DNA from: Verrucomicrobiaceae bacterium
Lineage (GTDB): Bacteria > Verrucomicrobiota > Verrucomicrobiia > Verrucomicrobiales > Verrucomicrobiaceae
NCBI GenBank assembly: GCA_016795465.1
Contig: JAEUHK010000030.1
Location: 209,003 to 273,002 of the forward strand
Direction of reading: 5' to 3'
DNA: 64,000 nt
The notes beneath the pieces are model-generated. The model saw nothing but the letters and a program-made list of their open reading frames with translations, was not told where the DNA came from and made no database searches. A program made the position numbers and the translations under genes. Shown here piece after piece: positions 44,741-53,291 of this stretch; the stretch's first letter is position 1; each line of letters begins with the position of its first letter.

Positions 44741-45250
44741 CTATTCGCTGACCAGATCGACCCGCGGAAAGTCACCGCTCTGCCAGGTCGGAAAGGTCAG
44801 ATACTGCTTCGAGTTCTCCAAGGCGGACGACTTCAGCCGGTCGGTGCTGGTGGTGTAGTCGAGGAAGTGGTCGGCCGTGGTTTGGTCGATGAATCCAGCT
44901 CTCGCGTTCGGGTCCGAGGACGAGGGATTTGGGACAAGAAGGTTAAATCGTGCGGAAGTGGTTCCCAGCGCATTGTATGTCGTGCGCACGGACTCGAGGC
45001 TGCGCACCTGCGCACTGCTTCCCACGCGAGTCTGGGACATTACCCAGGCGGTCAGTGCACTGTTGAGCGCGGTCTGTTGCTGTCTGGCCATGACACGATT
45101 GGCATCTCGGGATGCGTTGCTGAGGGCGGCCACCACCAGCGAGGACATAATACCAATGATGGCAATCGTAAAAATGGCCTCAACGAAGCTGAAACCCCGG
45201 GCCCGCACAGCGGTGGACTTTGCATAGGGATGGCAGATGGAGGTTTTCAT
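44741..45250 (-). CDS. type IV pilin/pseudopilin-like protein 1
   Basis: A 169-residue protein with leader and cleavage site 'RARG/FSFVEAIFTIAIIG' (Glu at +5), a hydrophobic N-terminal helix and a C-terminal domain ending 'FPTWQSGDFPRVDLVSE'. It is the first gene of the operon that continues through two more pseudopilins, the assembly ATPase, a response regulator and a hybrid kinase. The ATG at 45250 was chosen over an upstream in-frame Met at 45277 because it gives a normal leader. The upstream 140 bp are AT-rich and must hold the operon promoter. Confidence 0.88.
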   Translation of the reverse strand: MKTSICHPYAKSTAVRARGFSFVEAIFTIAIIGIMSSLVVAALSNASRDANRVMARQQQTALNSALTAWVMSQTRVGSSAQVRSLESVRTTYNALGTTSARFNLLVPNPSSSDPNARAGFIDQTTADHFLDYTTSTDRLKSSALENSKQYLTFPTWQSGDFPRVDLVSE

Positions 45251-45389
45251 TTGGTTTAGATGTCCATGAAATAACAATTTCCATAATTATCACATCAAAC
45301 TAAAACCAGCAAGAGCCAAAACCCGCCTCTTGAGAAGAATTTCATCTCCCTAAGGAGAGATTCAGCGCCTCCGCCGGTTCGATGGCCGA
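45251..45389. promoter_or_regulatory. AT-rich region upstream of the pseudopilin operon
   Basis: This 139-bp gap is markedly more AT-rich than its flanks near 45260-45310, where the operon promoter is expected. The part near 45347-45363 contains a small imperfect hairpin (ATCTCC/GGAGA). No confident -35/-10 pair was found. Confidence 0.35.
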
Positions 45390-46019
45390 TTAAACAGCCA
45401 TTTTGGCTCCTCGCCGCCTCCAGAGACCAGCCCACACGCCCAGTCCTGTGGCCACAACAGCCCCCAAACCTGCCCAAGGTCCCCAATCCGGCATCTTGCT
45501 CATGGGGTGTACTTTGATCCCCTTGGTCACATCACCTGCCAGCAGGAGCATCCACCGGGTGGCATCCGCCGACTGCTCACTCGGTGGCTGCCATAAAAAA
45601 ACATCGTGCATCCGGCCTTTGGGGACCCTCACTACCAATTCAGGCTCGGGATGGCTCCATTGCCACGAAGCAGTGACCAGCGAATGAACAGCCTCCGCCG
45701 GCGGTGGAGGCAGGTTCGGCGGGGCGCAACGAGTCCAATCCGTGTGGAACTCGACAGCAGGGCTGGCCAAACCGTCCAACAATCTCCAGCCATCCCCCAC
45801 CCGCACTTCCACTGGACTTTTCAGAGCCTCAAGCGCCGCAGCCTGATCTGGGATCATGGGATTGAAGGCATGATCAGCCGTCACCTCCAGTCTTACCACG
45901 GCATCAGGAAGCAGGGTAAGTCTGGCCGTCAGAAACTCGATCGCATGCCCAAAAGCACACAGGGGGGCCAAAACGGCTCCCCCTGCGGCGAGAATTCGGA
46001 TGGATCGCCCAAGGCCCAT
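45390..46019 (-). CDS. exported membrane-anchored protein, unknown
   Basis: A 209-residue protein with a signal peptide (about 1-24, ending 'CAFGHA') and a C-terminal transmembrane helix ('WAGLGAVVATGLGVWAGLW') followed by a basic tail. The body has 'RLTLLPDAVVRLEVTADHAF' and a Pro-rich turn. The N-terminal part loosely recalls the extracytoplasmic segment of HupE/UreJ-like proteins, but I would not name it. Its ATG overlaps the stop of the upstream NHL-repeat gene (TGATG), so translation is coupled and the two products likely act together. Confidence 0.7.
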   Translation of the reverse strand: MGLGRSIRILAAGGAVLAPLCAFGHAIEFLTARLTLLPDAVVRLEVTADHAFNPMIPDQAAALEALKSPVEVRVGDGWRLLDGLASPAVEFHTDWTRCAPPNLPPPPAEAVHSLVTASWQWSHPEPELVVRVPKGRMHDVFLWQPPSEQSADATRWMLLLAGDVTKGIKVHPMSKMPDWGPWAGLGAVVATGLGVWAGLWRRRGAKMAV

Positions 46020-46966
46020 CACTTTTTCCGGTTCCAGCGCAGGACACGCCCCCACTGGTTCCATTCGGTCTCGAGGATGTTGCCCTCGTTGTCGAAAGTG
46101 ATGCCGTGAGGGCTGGTGACCACGCCTTGCTGCCAATCTTTCGGCTCGATTTTGGGGGTGTTGGTCAGCTTCGGAGCAGTCCCGAGATCCGCCACACGCT
46201 TGTTTTCCTTGTCCCAGACGCTCACGTTACCAGCGATCTCCGCCACGCACATCAGCTCGCCATGGAAGCTGGCCGAAGAAGGATTCCGCATTTCGGTGGC
46301 GATCTCGCCAATGAACTTTCCGTCGAGATCGGTGTGAAGCATGCGCTTGTGACCGCGATCGCAAATCATCACGCGAGCCGGCTCAAAACGGCGGTCGATG
46401 AAAATTTTGTGAGCGTTCGCCAGCTTCAAGGGTTCGCCGGGACCTCCGAAAACGGCCTTGAACTTACCCTCGCGGCTGAAAACGAAGATGTGGCTTTGGC
46501 CGTAGCCATCGACGACATAGATGTCACCGTTCGGAGCCACATCGCAATTCGTGAGCTTCAGCCCCTTGCCAATCTTGTCGGCCGGAAACTCGCTCGTTGG
46601 GATGGTCATGAGCACTTTGCCATCCAAATCGCACTTGAGGACCTTTTGCTCACCAAGCACCGCGGCGAAAATAAACTCCCCGTCGCCGTCCTTGCGAATG
46701 ACAAAGCCATGAAGCGACTGGGGCAATGGGAGAGCCTTGATGAACTTCCCGTCCGTTCCATAAACTTGAACGCCCGCATTGGCCTCCTGGACGCTCACGT
46801 AGATCTTGCCTGAGGAATCGACAGCGATCTCGCCATGGCCGTTGCCGATGGTTTCCTTGCCGGGAGGCGGAGTAATGAAGTTGGGAACGAACTCGTAGGC
46901 TACTTCAGCGGCAGCGCCGCCCGCAAGTGCCACGACCGAAAGGAGGGTAAGGATAGATTTGGTCAT
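46019..46966 (-). CDS. secreted NHL-repeat beta-propeller protein
   Basis: A 315-residue protein with a signal peptide (~1-20) and six or so NHL/SMP-30-like repeats. Examples are 'GNGHGEIAVDSSGKIYVSVQ', 'NCDVAPNGDIYVVDGYGQS', 'HKIFIDRRFEPARVMICDRG' and 'SPHGITFDNEGNILETEWNQ'. The six-bladed propeller architecture resembles peptidyl-glycine lyase and secreted carbohydrate-active proteins. No active-site metal ligands can be assigned. ATG 46966 starts at the signal peptide; the longer frame to 47005 adds unrelated residues. Its stop overlaps the start of the membrane-anchored gene downstream. Confidence 0.82.
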   Translation of the reverse strand: MTKSILTLLSVVALAGGAAAEVAYEFVPNFITPPPGKETIGNGHGEIAVDSSGKIYVSVQEANAGVQVYGTDGKFIKALPLPQSLHGFVIRKDGDGEFIFAAVLGEQKVLKCDLDGKVLMTIPTSEFPADKIGKGLKLTNCDVAPNGDIYVVDGYGQSHIFVFSREGKFKAVFGGPGEPLKLANAHKIFIDRRFEPARVMICDRGHKRMLHTDLDGKFIGEIATEMRNPSSASFHGELMCVAEIAGNVSVWDKENKRVADLGTAPKLTNTPKIEPKDWQQGVVTSPHGITFDNEGNILETEWNQWGRVLRWNRKK

Positions 46967-47101
46967 GCGAAGACCAATACAAACGAGACAAAAGTCAGGC
47001 GTCAATCAATCACATCCACGATGGCTATTTTATTCCGCGTCGGGAGCAGAGTGAATTAAACCTTTAATCTCGCGATTTTAACTACGCCACAGGCGGCGAA
47101 A

Positions 47102-48040
47102 TCAAGGAAGTACGAGCTGTGTTCCTTCTGCCGCCTGTTTTCTCAGCTTTTGACCATTGAACATATACTCTACAGTCAAAATGTTTTTGGGCGTCGTCTG
47201 TGCTTGTGCAACCGCAACGCCAACTCCTACCGTGTTCCCTTGATCATCCGTAGAGCTTACTCCAACTCCCACTCCAACTGCTGTTGTCACGGTTCCTTGG
47301 GCTTTCGCTGCATCACTTAACTCATCCGACACAAAAATACTCACCGGTGCACTTATCACACTGGAAGGAATGAGCTTTTGCAGGCGGTTTTTCACATTGC
47401 GCGGCTGATTACCTGGGAGTGTGTATCTGGCGCTAATTAGCTCGATCACCCCTGGCTGAAAGGTAACGGGAACGGTCGCTCCAGCGGCAGCAGATGTGCC
47501 AAAATTACTGCCACCTTGCTGAACAGAAGTCTGGATTGCCATCGCCTCGCTTGTAGCAGGCCTTTTCGACAAGATTTGCATTGCCTCCTCAAGACTGGCG
47601 TCCCGTGCTTTTTGATCTAGCATTTTTGCACCAAAGGTGCCACCTGCCGGATTCGCCAAGCACCAATCCCGCGTGGCGATTGCTTGCCGGCACAACGCGA
47701 TCGGCTGCTTGGACAGCTCCGCTATTCTAAGCGCTTCAATCTCCTGATTTCTTAAAGTAGCTGCAGTGCGGTTCCCTGACTTCCTCTGCATTTCCGCAGC
47801 TGCCTCAGCTTCGGGATTTGCCTCCCCAAAACGCGCACGAATCTCGGGAGGCAACTGTGAAAGAGGTATCGTGGCAAACCCATCCGCGTGAATAACTTTA
47901 ATCTCAACCGGAGTTGACTTGGTGACTTTTGCTTGGCGGTATGTTTTGCCGTCTAACGTTTTCAATTCTGGGAATTCCTCGGCGGCCCGCAGGAAAAATG
48001 ACTGTGCGAGCAAAACAGCGACTATGATTACTCTTTTCAT
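47102..48040 (-). CDS. secreted protein with Verrucomicrobia-type N-terminal motif; atypical base composition
   Basis: A 312-residue protein with a signal peptide (~1-19) followed by 'LKTLDGKTYRQAKVTKSTPV' and 'ADGFATIPLSQLPPEIRARF'. I recognise this short domain as very frequent at the N-terminus of secreted Verrucomicrobia proteins. The middle is helical and charged, and the C-terminal ~130 residues contain Gly/Val-rich strands ('AVGVGVGVSSTDDQGNTVG'). By eye its AT content is clearly higher than that of its neighbours, with codons such as TTA, AGA and ACT common, which suggests recent acquisition. Function is unknown. Confidence 0.7.
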   Translation of the reverse strand: MKRVIIVAVLLAQSFFLRAAEEFPELKTLDGKTYRQAKVTKSTPVEIKVIHADGFATIPLSQLPPEIRARFGEANPEAEAAAEMQRKSGNRTAATLRNQEIEALRIAELSKQPIALCRQAIATRDWCLANPAGGTFGAKMLDQKARDASLEEAMQILSKRPATSEAMAIQTSVQQGGSNFGTSAAAGATVPVTFQPGVIELISARYTLPGNQPRNVKNRLQKLIPSSVISAPVSIFVSDELSDAAKAQGTVTTAVGVGVGVSSTDDQGNTVGVGVAVAQAQTTPKNILTVEYMFNGQKLRKQAAEGTQLVLP

Positions 48041-48121
48041 ATAAATGCCGATTTTATTCACGCTGATTGTTTAGCAAACGAATTCTCAGCCACACATGTG
48101 CGGAATCGTTCTTGGAGGCGC

Positions 48122-49039
48122 TCACTTCTTCACCACATACCCACCCAATGCAAGGGCACCGAGGATGCCTGAGCGACCTTTCAGGCCGGGCGAAACGATG
48201 AAGTCATCCAGTTCGCGGTTCATTTGAGGCACGCGGAGATAGCCGTTCATGACCTGGCTGAACTTCCCGCGGATGAGCGGGAGGATGTGGGGCTGCTCCA
48301 TTACGCCACCCCCGAGGATGATGCGGCGCGGGCAAAGCGTGAGCGTGATGTTCGCGAGGGCGTGGGCCATTACATCGGCGGTCTCTTCCCAAGCGGGATG
48401 GTCATCGGGCAGGGAGTCAGCCCTCACGCCCCAGCGCACGGCAAGGGCCGCGCCGCTCACATAGCCCTCAACACAGCTTTTGTGGAAGGGGCAGTGGCAG
48501 ATGGCCTGCACCGCTTTGGAATTTTGCGGCGGCGGGACCATGAGATGGCCAATTTCAGGGTGCAGCAGGCCATGCAGGAGCTGGCCGTGTACGAGCACGC
48601 CTCCACCGACTCCCGTGCCCACGGTGATGTAAACAAGCGGATCGATGTCCTTGCCCGCTCCCCATAGATACTCGCCGAGCACAGCGGCATTCACGTCCGT
48701 GTCAAAGGCCACCGGCACGTGGTAGCGGCTTTGCAGCATGTTCACGATGTCCACATACTGCCAGCCCGGCTTCGGCGTGGTGGTGATGTAACCATAGGTC
48801 TCGCTGTTTTTGTCGAGATCGACGGGGCCGAATGAGCCCACACCGATGGCCGCAAAAGGACCATGCTTGGACTTTGCCATCGCGAGGTAGCGGCAAACCT
48901 CCGCCAAGGTCTCCTCCGGAGTGGTCGTGGGAATGCGGGCGATATCTCGGAGGTCGTTAGGGCCAGTCCCCACCGCACAGACGAACTTCGTCCCTCCCGC
49001 CTCGATGGCGGCGATCAATGGCGGGTTGTCGCTGTTCAT
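48122..49039 (-). CDS. ROK-family sugar kinase (fructokinase-like)
   Basis: A 305-residue ATP-dependent sugar kinase. It has the phosphate loop 'AIEAGGTKFVCAVG', the catalytic Asp in 'PVAFDTDVNAAVLGEY', 'VYITVGTGVGGGVLVHG', 'LHPEIGHLMVP', the zinc motif 'CHCPFHKSCVEGYVSG' and 'IILGGGVMEQ'. The Cys3His zinc site and 'EIGH' place it with ROK fructokinase/glucokinase proteins. ATG 49039 follows the stop of metF by 1 nt (same strand), suggesting coupled expression although the reactions are unrelated. Confidence 0.9.
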   Translation of the reverse strand: MNSDNPPLIAAIEAGGTKFVCAVGTGPNDLRDIARIPTTTPEETLAEVCRYLAMAKSKHGPFAAIGVGSFGPVDLDKNSETYGYITTTPKPGWQYVDIVNMLQSRYHVPVAFDTDVNAAVLGEYLWGAGKDIDPLVYITVGTGVGGGVLVHGQLLHGLLHPEIGHLMVPPPQNSKAVQAICHCPFHKSCVEGYVSGAALAVRWGVRADSLPDDHPAWEETADVMAHALANITLTLCPRRIILGGGVMEQPHILPLIRGKFSQVMNGYLRVPQMNRELDDFIVSPGLKGRSGILGALALGGYVVKK

Positions 49040-49040
49040 G

Positions 49041-49964
49041 TCACGAGCCCTTGCGCACGGCGGCTGAGTCATGGATGCCCAGGCTGGCGTAGATCTCGCG
49101 TGTCGCGTGGGATTTGTTCAGCGTGTAAAAGTGGATGCCGTCCACGCCGTGATCGAGCAGGTCAAGGCACTGCTCCGTGGCGTAATGAATGCCCACTTTC
49201 TGCACGGCATCTTCATCTCCCCCACAGCGCTGGATGGCACGGAGGAGCTTCGCGGGATAGCGGGCTCCGGCGGCCAGTTCCGCCATGCGACGCATGCCTG
49301 AGGCACTGGTGATGGGCATCACGCCCGCGATGATCGGCACATGAATGCCCGCCAGCCGGCAGCGGGCACGGAAATCGTAAAAGTCGTGGTTATCGAAGAA
49401 CAACTGCGTGCAGATGTAGTCCGCCCCAGCATCCACCTTGGCCTTCAGATAGTCCATTTCAAGCACGCGGTTCGGCGTGCTGGGATGGCCTTCGGGGAAA
49501 CCGGCCACGCCGATGCCGAATCCACGCTTGTCAGGGTGCCCGCCCTTCTCGTTGAACTTCTTGATGAAGGCCACGAGGTCTGCAGCGTGCTGGAAGGCGT
49601 CCTTCGTGCGGTCGTAACCGGTGAGATTCTTCGGCGGATCGCCGCCCAGAGCCAAAATGTTGCTCACGCCAGCCTCGGCATAGCGTTCGAGGATGGCAGC
49701 CACATCCGCCTCACTATGGCACACGCAGGTGAGATGCGGCACCGGGTCGAGCGAGGTGGTCTTCTTGATGCGCACCACCAGATCATGGGTGAGCTCGCGG
49801 GTGGAGCCGCCGGCACCGTAGGTCACGCTGACAAACGCCGGTTTGTAGGCTTCCAGTTCGCCGATGGTGGCAAAAAGGGCCTCCGAAGCCTCGGCGGACT
49901 TGGGTGGGAAAAACTCAAACGAGAGCGTTGGCTTCTGGTCCTTGAGAATGTCAGCAATGTGCAT
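49041..49964 (-). CDS. metF: methylenetetrahydrofolate reductase
   Basis: A 307-residue FAD enzyme that makes 5-methyltetrahydrofolate for methionine synthesis. It has 'LSFEFFPPKSAEASEALF' with the catalytic Glu, 'VSVTYGAGGSTR', 'ILALGGDPP', 'IGVAGFPEGHP', 'CTQLFFDNHDFYDF' and 'PIIAGVMPITSASGMRRM', all in the order expected of MetF. ATG 49964 was used; the longer frame adds 17 residues with no family match. The ROK kinase gene follows after 1 nt. Confidence 0.95.
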   Translation of the reverse strand: MHIADILKDQKPTLSFEFFPPKSAEASEALFATIGELEAYKPAFVSVTYGAGGSTRELTHDLVVRIKKTTSLDPVPHLTCVCHSEADVAAILERYAEAGVSNILALGGDPPKNLTGYDRTKDAFQHAADLVAFIKKFNEKGGHPDKRGFGIGVAGFPEGHPSTPNRVLEMDYLKAKVDAGADYICTQLFFDNHDFYDFRARCRLAGIHVPIIAGVMPITSASGMRRMAELAAGARYPAKLLRAIQRCGGDEDAVQKVGIHYATEQCLDLLDHGVDGIHFYTLNKSHATREIYASLGIHDSAAVRKGS

Positions 49965-50071
49965 GCAGTGGGTCGGGAAAAGTGGCCCATTCAACCACGC
50001 TTCAGCCTTTTGCATAGCGTCGAGTTGCGAAAACAGCCCGCAGCATACCTTTAGGCCTTCCCTCCCTCACC

Positions 50072-50596
50072 ATGCCCATCTACGAGTTCTACTGCCCGGA
50101 CAATAACAAGCTCTACTCCTTCCTCGCCCGCAGCCTTTCCATGAAGGACAAGCTGCCACGCTGCCCGGACGGCGAGGGGCTCCGCATGGAGCGGCGCGTG
50201 TCACGCTTCGCCGTGATCGGCAAGGCCAAGGAAGACACCGCGGATGATCCCTTTGCGGGCATCGACGAGTCCAAAATGGATGCCTTCATGGCCGAGATGG
50301 AGCGGGACATGGGCGGCCTCGACGAGGAAAACCCCGATCCCCGCCAGCTCGGGCATTTCATGCGCAAGATGACCGATGTCATGGGGGACAAAACACCGCC
50401 CGAACTCCGCGAAATGGTCCGCCGTCTGGAGGCGGGCGAGGACCCGGAGAAGCTGGAAGAGCAATTCGGCGGCATGGACGAAGGCGAGGCCGGTGATGCC
50501 ATGTTCTCGCAACTCGTCGCCCGGGTGAAAGCGTCACGAAAAGAACCCGTGCGCGATCCCAAGCTCTACGAAATGCGGGATTTCGTCACCGATTGA
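50072..50596 (+). CDS. FmdB-type zinc-ribbon regulatory protein with long C-terminal extension
   Basis: A 174-residue protein. The N-terminal ~50 residues start 'MPIYEFYCPDNNKLYSFLAR' and contain cysteines ('FYCPDN', 'LPRCPDGEG') in a degenerate FmdB/CxxC-CxxC-like ribbon with only one Cys at each position, so zinc binding is doubtful. The rest is acidic and helical ('EMERDMGGLDEENPDPRQLG', 'LEEQFGGMDEGEAGDAMFSQ'). It may be a small regulator or assembly factor. It is convergent with the PEP-CTERM gene (7 nt gap) and divergent from metF. Confidence 0.75.
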   Translation: MPIYEFYCPDNNKLYSFLARSLSMKDKLPRCPDGEGLRMERRVSRFAVIGKAKEDTADDPFAGIDESKMDAFMAEMERDMGGLDEENPDPRQLGHFMRKMTDVMGDKTPPELREMVRRLEAGEDPEKLEEQFGGMDEGEAGDAMFSQLVARVKASRKEPVRDPKLYEMRDFVTD

Positions 50597-50603
50597 CCGC
50601 CTC

Positions 50604-50846
50604 TCAGGCCTTGGGGGCCGTCTTCCAGTTCAGCCAGGCACGGCGATAAGTGAAGGCCATCGCCATCACCCCTGCGAAGAGCATCATGGCCCGCCCCGGC
50701 TCCGGCACCGGGAGCACATGTGCTGCTGTGGCGTCCGCCTTTACCCATGTCAGTCCATCAGCCACAGCCGCAGGCTCGGCGGCTGGTGCCACCAGCACGG
50801 CGAAGGCAAGGCAAAGAAGCCAATAGAGGATGGAGCGGCCTGTCAT
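50604..50846 (-). CDS. PEP-CTERM mini-protein
   Basis: An 80-residue protein with a signal peptide (~1-20, 'LLCLAFAVLVAPAAEPAA') and, after only ~25 residues, a PEP-CTERM sorting tail: 'VPEPGRAMMLFAGVMAMAF' followed by basic/aromatic 'TYRRAWLNWK'. There is almost no domain between the signal and the sorting tail. PEP-CTERM proteins are anchored and processed by exosortase at the cell envelope. The exosortase is not in this window. ATG 50846 begins the signal peptide. The gene appears to have its own promoter region (50847-50980). Confidence 0.75.
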   Translation of the reverse strand: MTGRSILYWLLCLAFAVLVAPAAEPAAVADGLTWVKADATAAHVLPVPEPGRAMMLFAGVMAMAFTYRRAWLNWKTAPKA

Positions 50847-50983
50847 GGTTGAAGGTTGATTTGGTTGGGAATAAGTAACTTTTAGCAAGGCGGCCGTTCA
50901 ATCGACAAGACTTATTTTCGAAAACGAATAACACAATTGACCAAGCCACCGTCTTCCCCTGCCCTTCCCCCCGCCCAATCGCC

Positions 50984-51907
50984 TCAAGCCCGCTCCACCC
51001 AGCGGTAGGCCGCCCGGGAGTTCCCTGAGAAATACTTCTGCCGTGCCTCGGTGCCCTTGCTCGTGAAGAACTCGTCCACGATGCGGAACACCACATCGTA
51101 ACCCGCCCCTTTGTCTGACACAGGCCAGTTGCTCCCATAAATCAGACGATCCGGGCCAAAGTGCTCCCATAGATGCTCCAGCACTGGCAGGTAATAGGCG
51201 GTGTCCTTCGGCGCTTGTCCTTCCGGGCATTTCACCTGCTCCACCAGGGCCGAGACCTTCATGAAGACATTCGGCCGGCGGGCGATTTCCATGATCGCAG
51301 GCTTCCACTCTGGTCGCAGGGCCTGCGGATCACCGGAGGCCCCGAGGTGGTTGATCACGATGCGCAGGTCCGGCACCTCGGCGGCCAGTTTCGTCGCCGC
51401 GGGCAGGCCCGTGCAGGGACCGTTGAGGTCCAGTTCCAGCCCCAGTTCCGCCAAAAGCCTCGCTCCGGCCTTCACCGCGTCCTTTTTGGACTCATCGACC
51501 AAATGACTGCTGCCCCAGCGAATACCGCGGAACACCGGATTCTTCGCAAAACGCCTCACATGGCCTTCAAAGTTCGCTCCGGGGTCCACATGCCCCACAA
51601 AGCCCACGATCGACTTCTCCGTCGCCGCGAGGTCGAGGATCCATTGATTGTCCTCCACCCAGGCGCTGGCCTCCACGACCACCGTTTCACGGCAGCCATG
51701 GGGCGCGGCGAGCGCCAGCCAGTCAGCGGGAAGCACCTTCCGGTAGAGCTTGGTCCCCTTCCCCGGCCATGGCACGCCTTGGGGCCGCGTCGGGTCATAG
51801 AAATGCGTGTGCGTGTCGATCACACGCAAAGAAGAAGCCTCCACCGCGGGAGCGATGGAGGGCAAAACGGCGGCCGAGGCAGTTTGGAGAAAATGGCGGC
51901 GCTTCAT
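50984..51907 (-). CDS. Tat-exported amidohydrolase (COG3618-like)
   Basis: A 307-residue metal-dependent hydrolase. It has a Tat-type leader ('MKRRHFLQTASAAVLPSIAP'), then the metal motif 'IDTHTHFYDPTRPQG', 'GFVGHVDPGA', 'FRGIRWGSS', 'RIVINHLGASGDP' and 'GPDRLIYGSNWPVSDKG' with the metal-ligand Asp late in the sequence. These are the HxH, H and D positions of the COG3618 amidohydrolase-2 group, which includes 2-pyrone-4,6-dicarbaxylate hydrolase-like and sugar-lactone hydrolase-like enzymes. The start could be 51913 or 51907. It follows lysA (46 nt) on the same strand. Confidence 0.87.
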   Translation of the reverse strand: MKRRHFLQTASAAVLPSIAPAVEASSLRVIDTHTHFYDPTRPQGVPWPGKGTKLYRKVLPADWLALAAPHGCRETVVVEASAWVEDNQWILDLAATEKSIVGFVGHVDPGANFEGHVRRFAKNPVFRGIRWGSSHLVDESKKDAVKAGARLLAELGLELDLNGPCTGLPAATKLAAEVPDLRIVINHLGASGDPQALRPEWKPAIMEIARRPNVFMKVSALVEQVKCPEGQAPKDTAYYLPVLEHLWEHFGPDRLIYGSNWPVSDKGAGYDVVFRIVDEFFTSKGTEARQKYFSGNSRAAYRWVERA

Positions 51908-51952
51908 GGGCATCGCTTAAACGCCCGCGCCGCCATGCTTTTCCCGTTTTGA

Positions 51953-53245
51953 TTACGCGATGTGCTCGCCCTTCAGCACGTCATCGAGCGTCTGACGCTC
52001 GCGGACGACCGTGGCCTTGCTGCCTTCGACGAGGATTTCGGCGGGGAGCGGACGCGTGTTGTAGTTCGAAGCCATCGTGAAGCCGTAGGCACCGGCACTC
52101 ATCACCGCGAGCACGTCACCAGCCTGCACCGGGGCGATGTCGCGATTCTGCGCGAGGAAGTCGCCGCTCTCGCAAATCGGCCCGACGACATCGGCGAGCT
52201 CCGTTTGGTCGTTCGCAGGCTTGTTCACGGGCACGATCTGATGCCAGCCTTCATAAAGCGTCGGGCGGATGAGGTCGTTCATGCCCGCGTCCACGATCTT
52301 GAAGGTCTTCGCGCTGCCGCGTTTCTCATAAAGCACGCTCGTGAGCAGCACGCCGGCATTGCCCACCATGAAGCGGCCGGGCTCGCACAGGATGCGCAGG
52401 CCGAGCGGCTGGAGCAGCGGGACCACCGCCTCGGCGTAGGCCTGCACGGTCAGCGGATGCACCTCGTTGTTCGACTCCCACCAGGTGGAGGCGCCGGAGT
52501 CCAGGCTCTGCTTGTAATTGATGCCGATGCCGCCGCCGATGCTGAAGAACTGGATGCCGTAGAGGCGCTGAATGTCCTTCACCATCGGGATCACCTTCTC
52601 CACGGCCTCGCGGAACGGGGTCACACTGGTGAGCTGCGAGCCGATGTGCATCTGCACGCCGCGGATCTCGAGGTGCGGGCACTCCTTCGCCGCGCGGGCA
52701 TACACATCGAGCACCTGGTCGAAGTCGATGCCGAACTTGTTCTCGCTCTTGCCGGTGGTGATCTTCGCATGCGTATGCGCGTCCACGTTCGGGTTCACGC
52801 GCACGGCCACCGGGGCCTTCTTGCCCAGCTCACCGGCCACCTGGTTGATGTAGCGCAGCTCCGCCTCGGACTCGGCGTTGAAGCAGTAGATGCCCTTCTC
52901 CAGCGCGAACTCGATCTCGGCGCGGGTCTTGCCCACACCGGCAAAGGTGCACTTCGCCGGATCGCCACCCGCTTTGATCACGCGGTAAAGCTCGCCCGCG
53001 GAGACAATGTCAAAGCCGCCGCCGAGCTTCGCGATGGTGCTGAGCACAGCGAGGTTCGAATTCGCCTTCACCGCGTAGCAGACGAGGTGGTCGAGCGGGT
53101 CGAGCGCGGCGTCCAGGCGCTGGAAGTGGCTGGTGATGGTGCCTTTGCTGTAAACGTAAAGCGGCGTGCCGTGCTTCGCGGCCAGGGAGCCGAGGTCGGT
53201 GTCTTCGCAGTGGAGGCGGTCGTTTTGGTAATGGAACAGGTGCAT
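51953..53245 (-). CDS. lysA: diaminopimelate decarboxylase
   Basis: A 430-residue PLP enzyme catalysing the last step of lysine synthesis. It has the PLP lysine K60 in 'VCYAVKANSN', 'GGGFDIVSAGELYRV' and 'NPNVDAHTHAKITTGKSENK'. 'FFSIGGGIGINYKQ' is the glycine-rich phosphate loop, 'ILCEPGRFMVGNAGVLLTSV' the conserved EPGR, and 'CESGDFLAQNRDIAP' carries the cysteine contributed to the partner active site. ATG 53245 is preferred; an in-frame ATG at 53260 is close. It lies 46 nt downstream of a membrane-protein gene. Confidence 0.96.
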   Translation of the reverse strand: MHLFHYQNDRLHCEDTDLGSLAAKHGTPLYVYSKGTITSHFQRLDAALDPLDHLVCYAVKANSNLAVLSTIAKLGGGFDIVSAGELYRVIKAGGDPAKCTFAGVGKTRAEIEFALEKGIYCFNAESEAELRYINQVAGELGKKAPVAVRVNPNVDAHTHAKITTGKSENKFGIDFDQVLDVYARAAKECPHLEIRGVQMHIGSQLTSVTPFREAVEKVIPMVKDIQRLYGIQFFSIGGGIGINYKQSLDSGASTWWESNNEVHPLTVQAYAEAVVPLLQPLGLRILCEPGRFMVGNAGVLLTSVLYEKRGSAKTFKIVDAGMNDLIRPTLYEGWHQIVPVNKPANDQTELADVVGPICESGDFLAQNRDIAPVQAGDVLAVMSAGAYGFTMASNYNTRPLPAEILVEGSKATVVRERQTLDDVLKGEHIA

Positions 53246-53291
53246 GCGGGCCGCTCTCATAGGCGGATGCGGGGGATGCGCAAGCTGCTGA

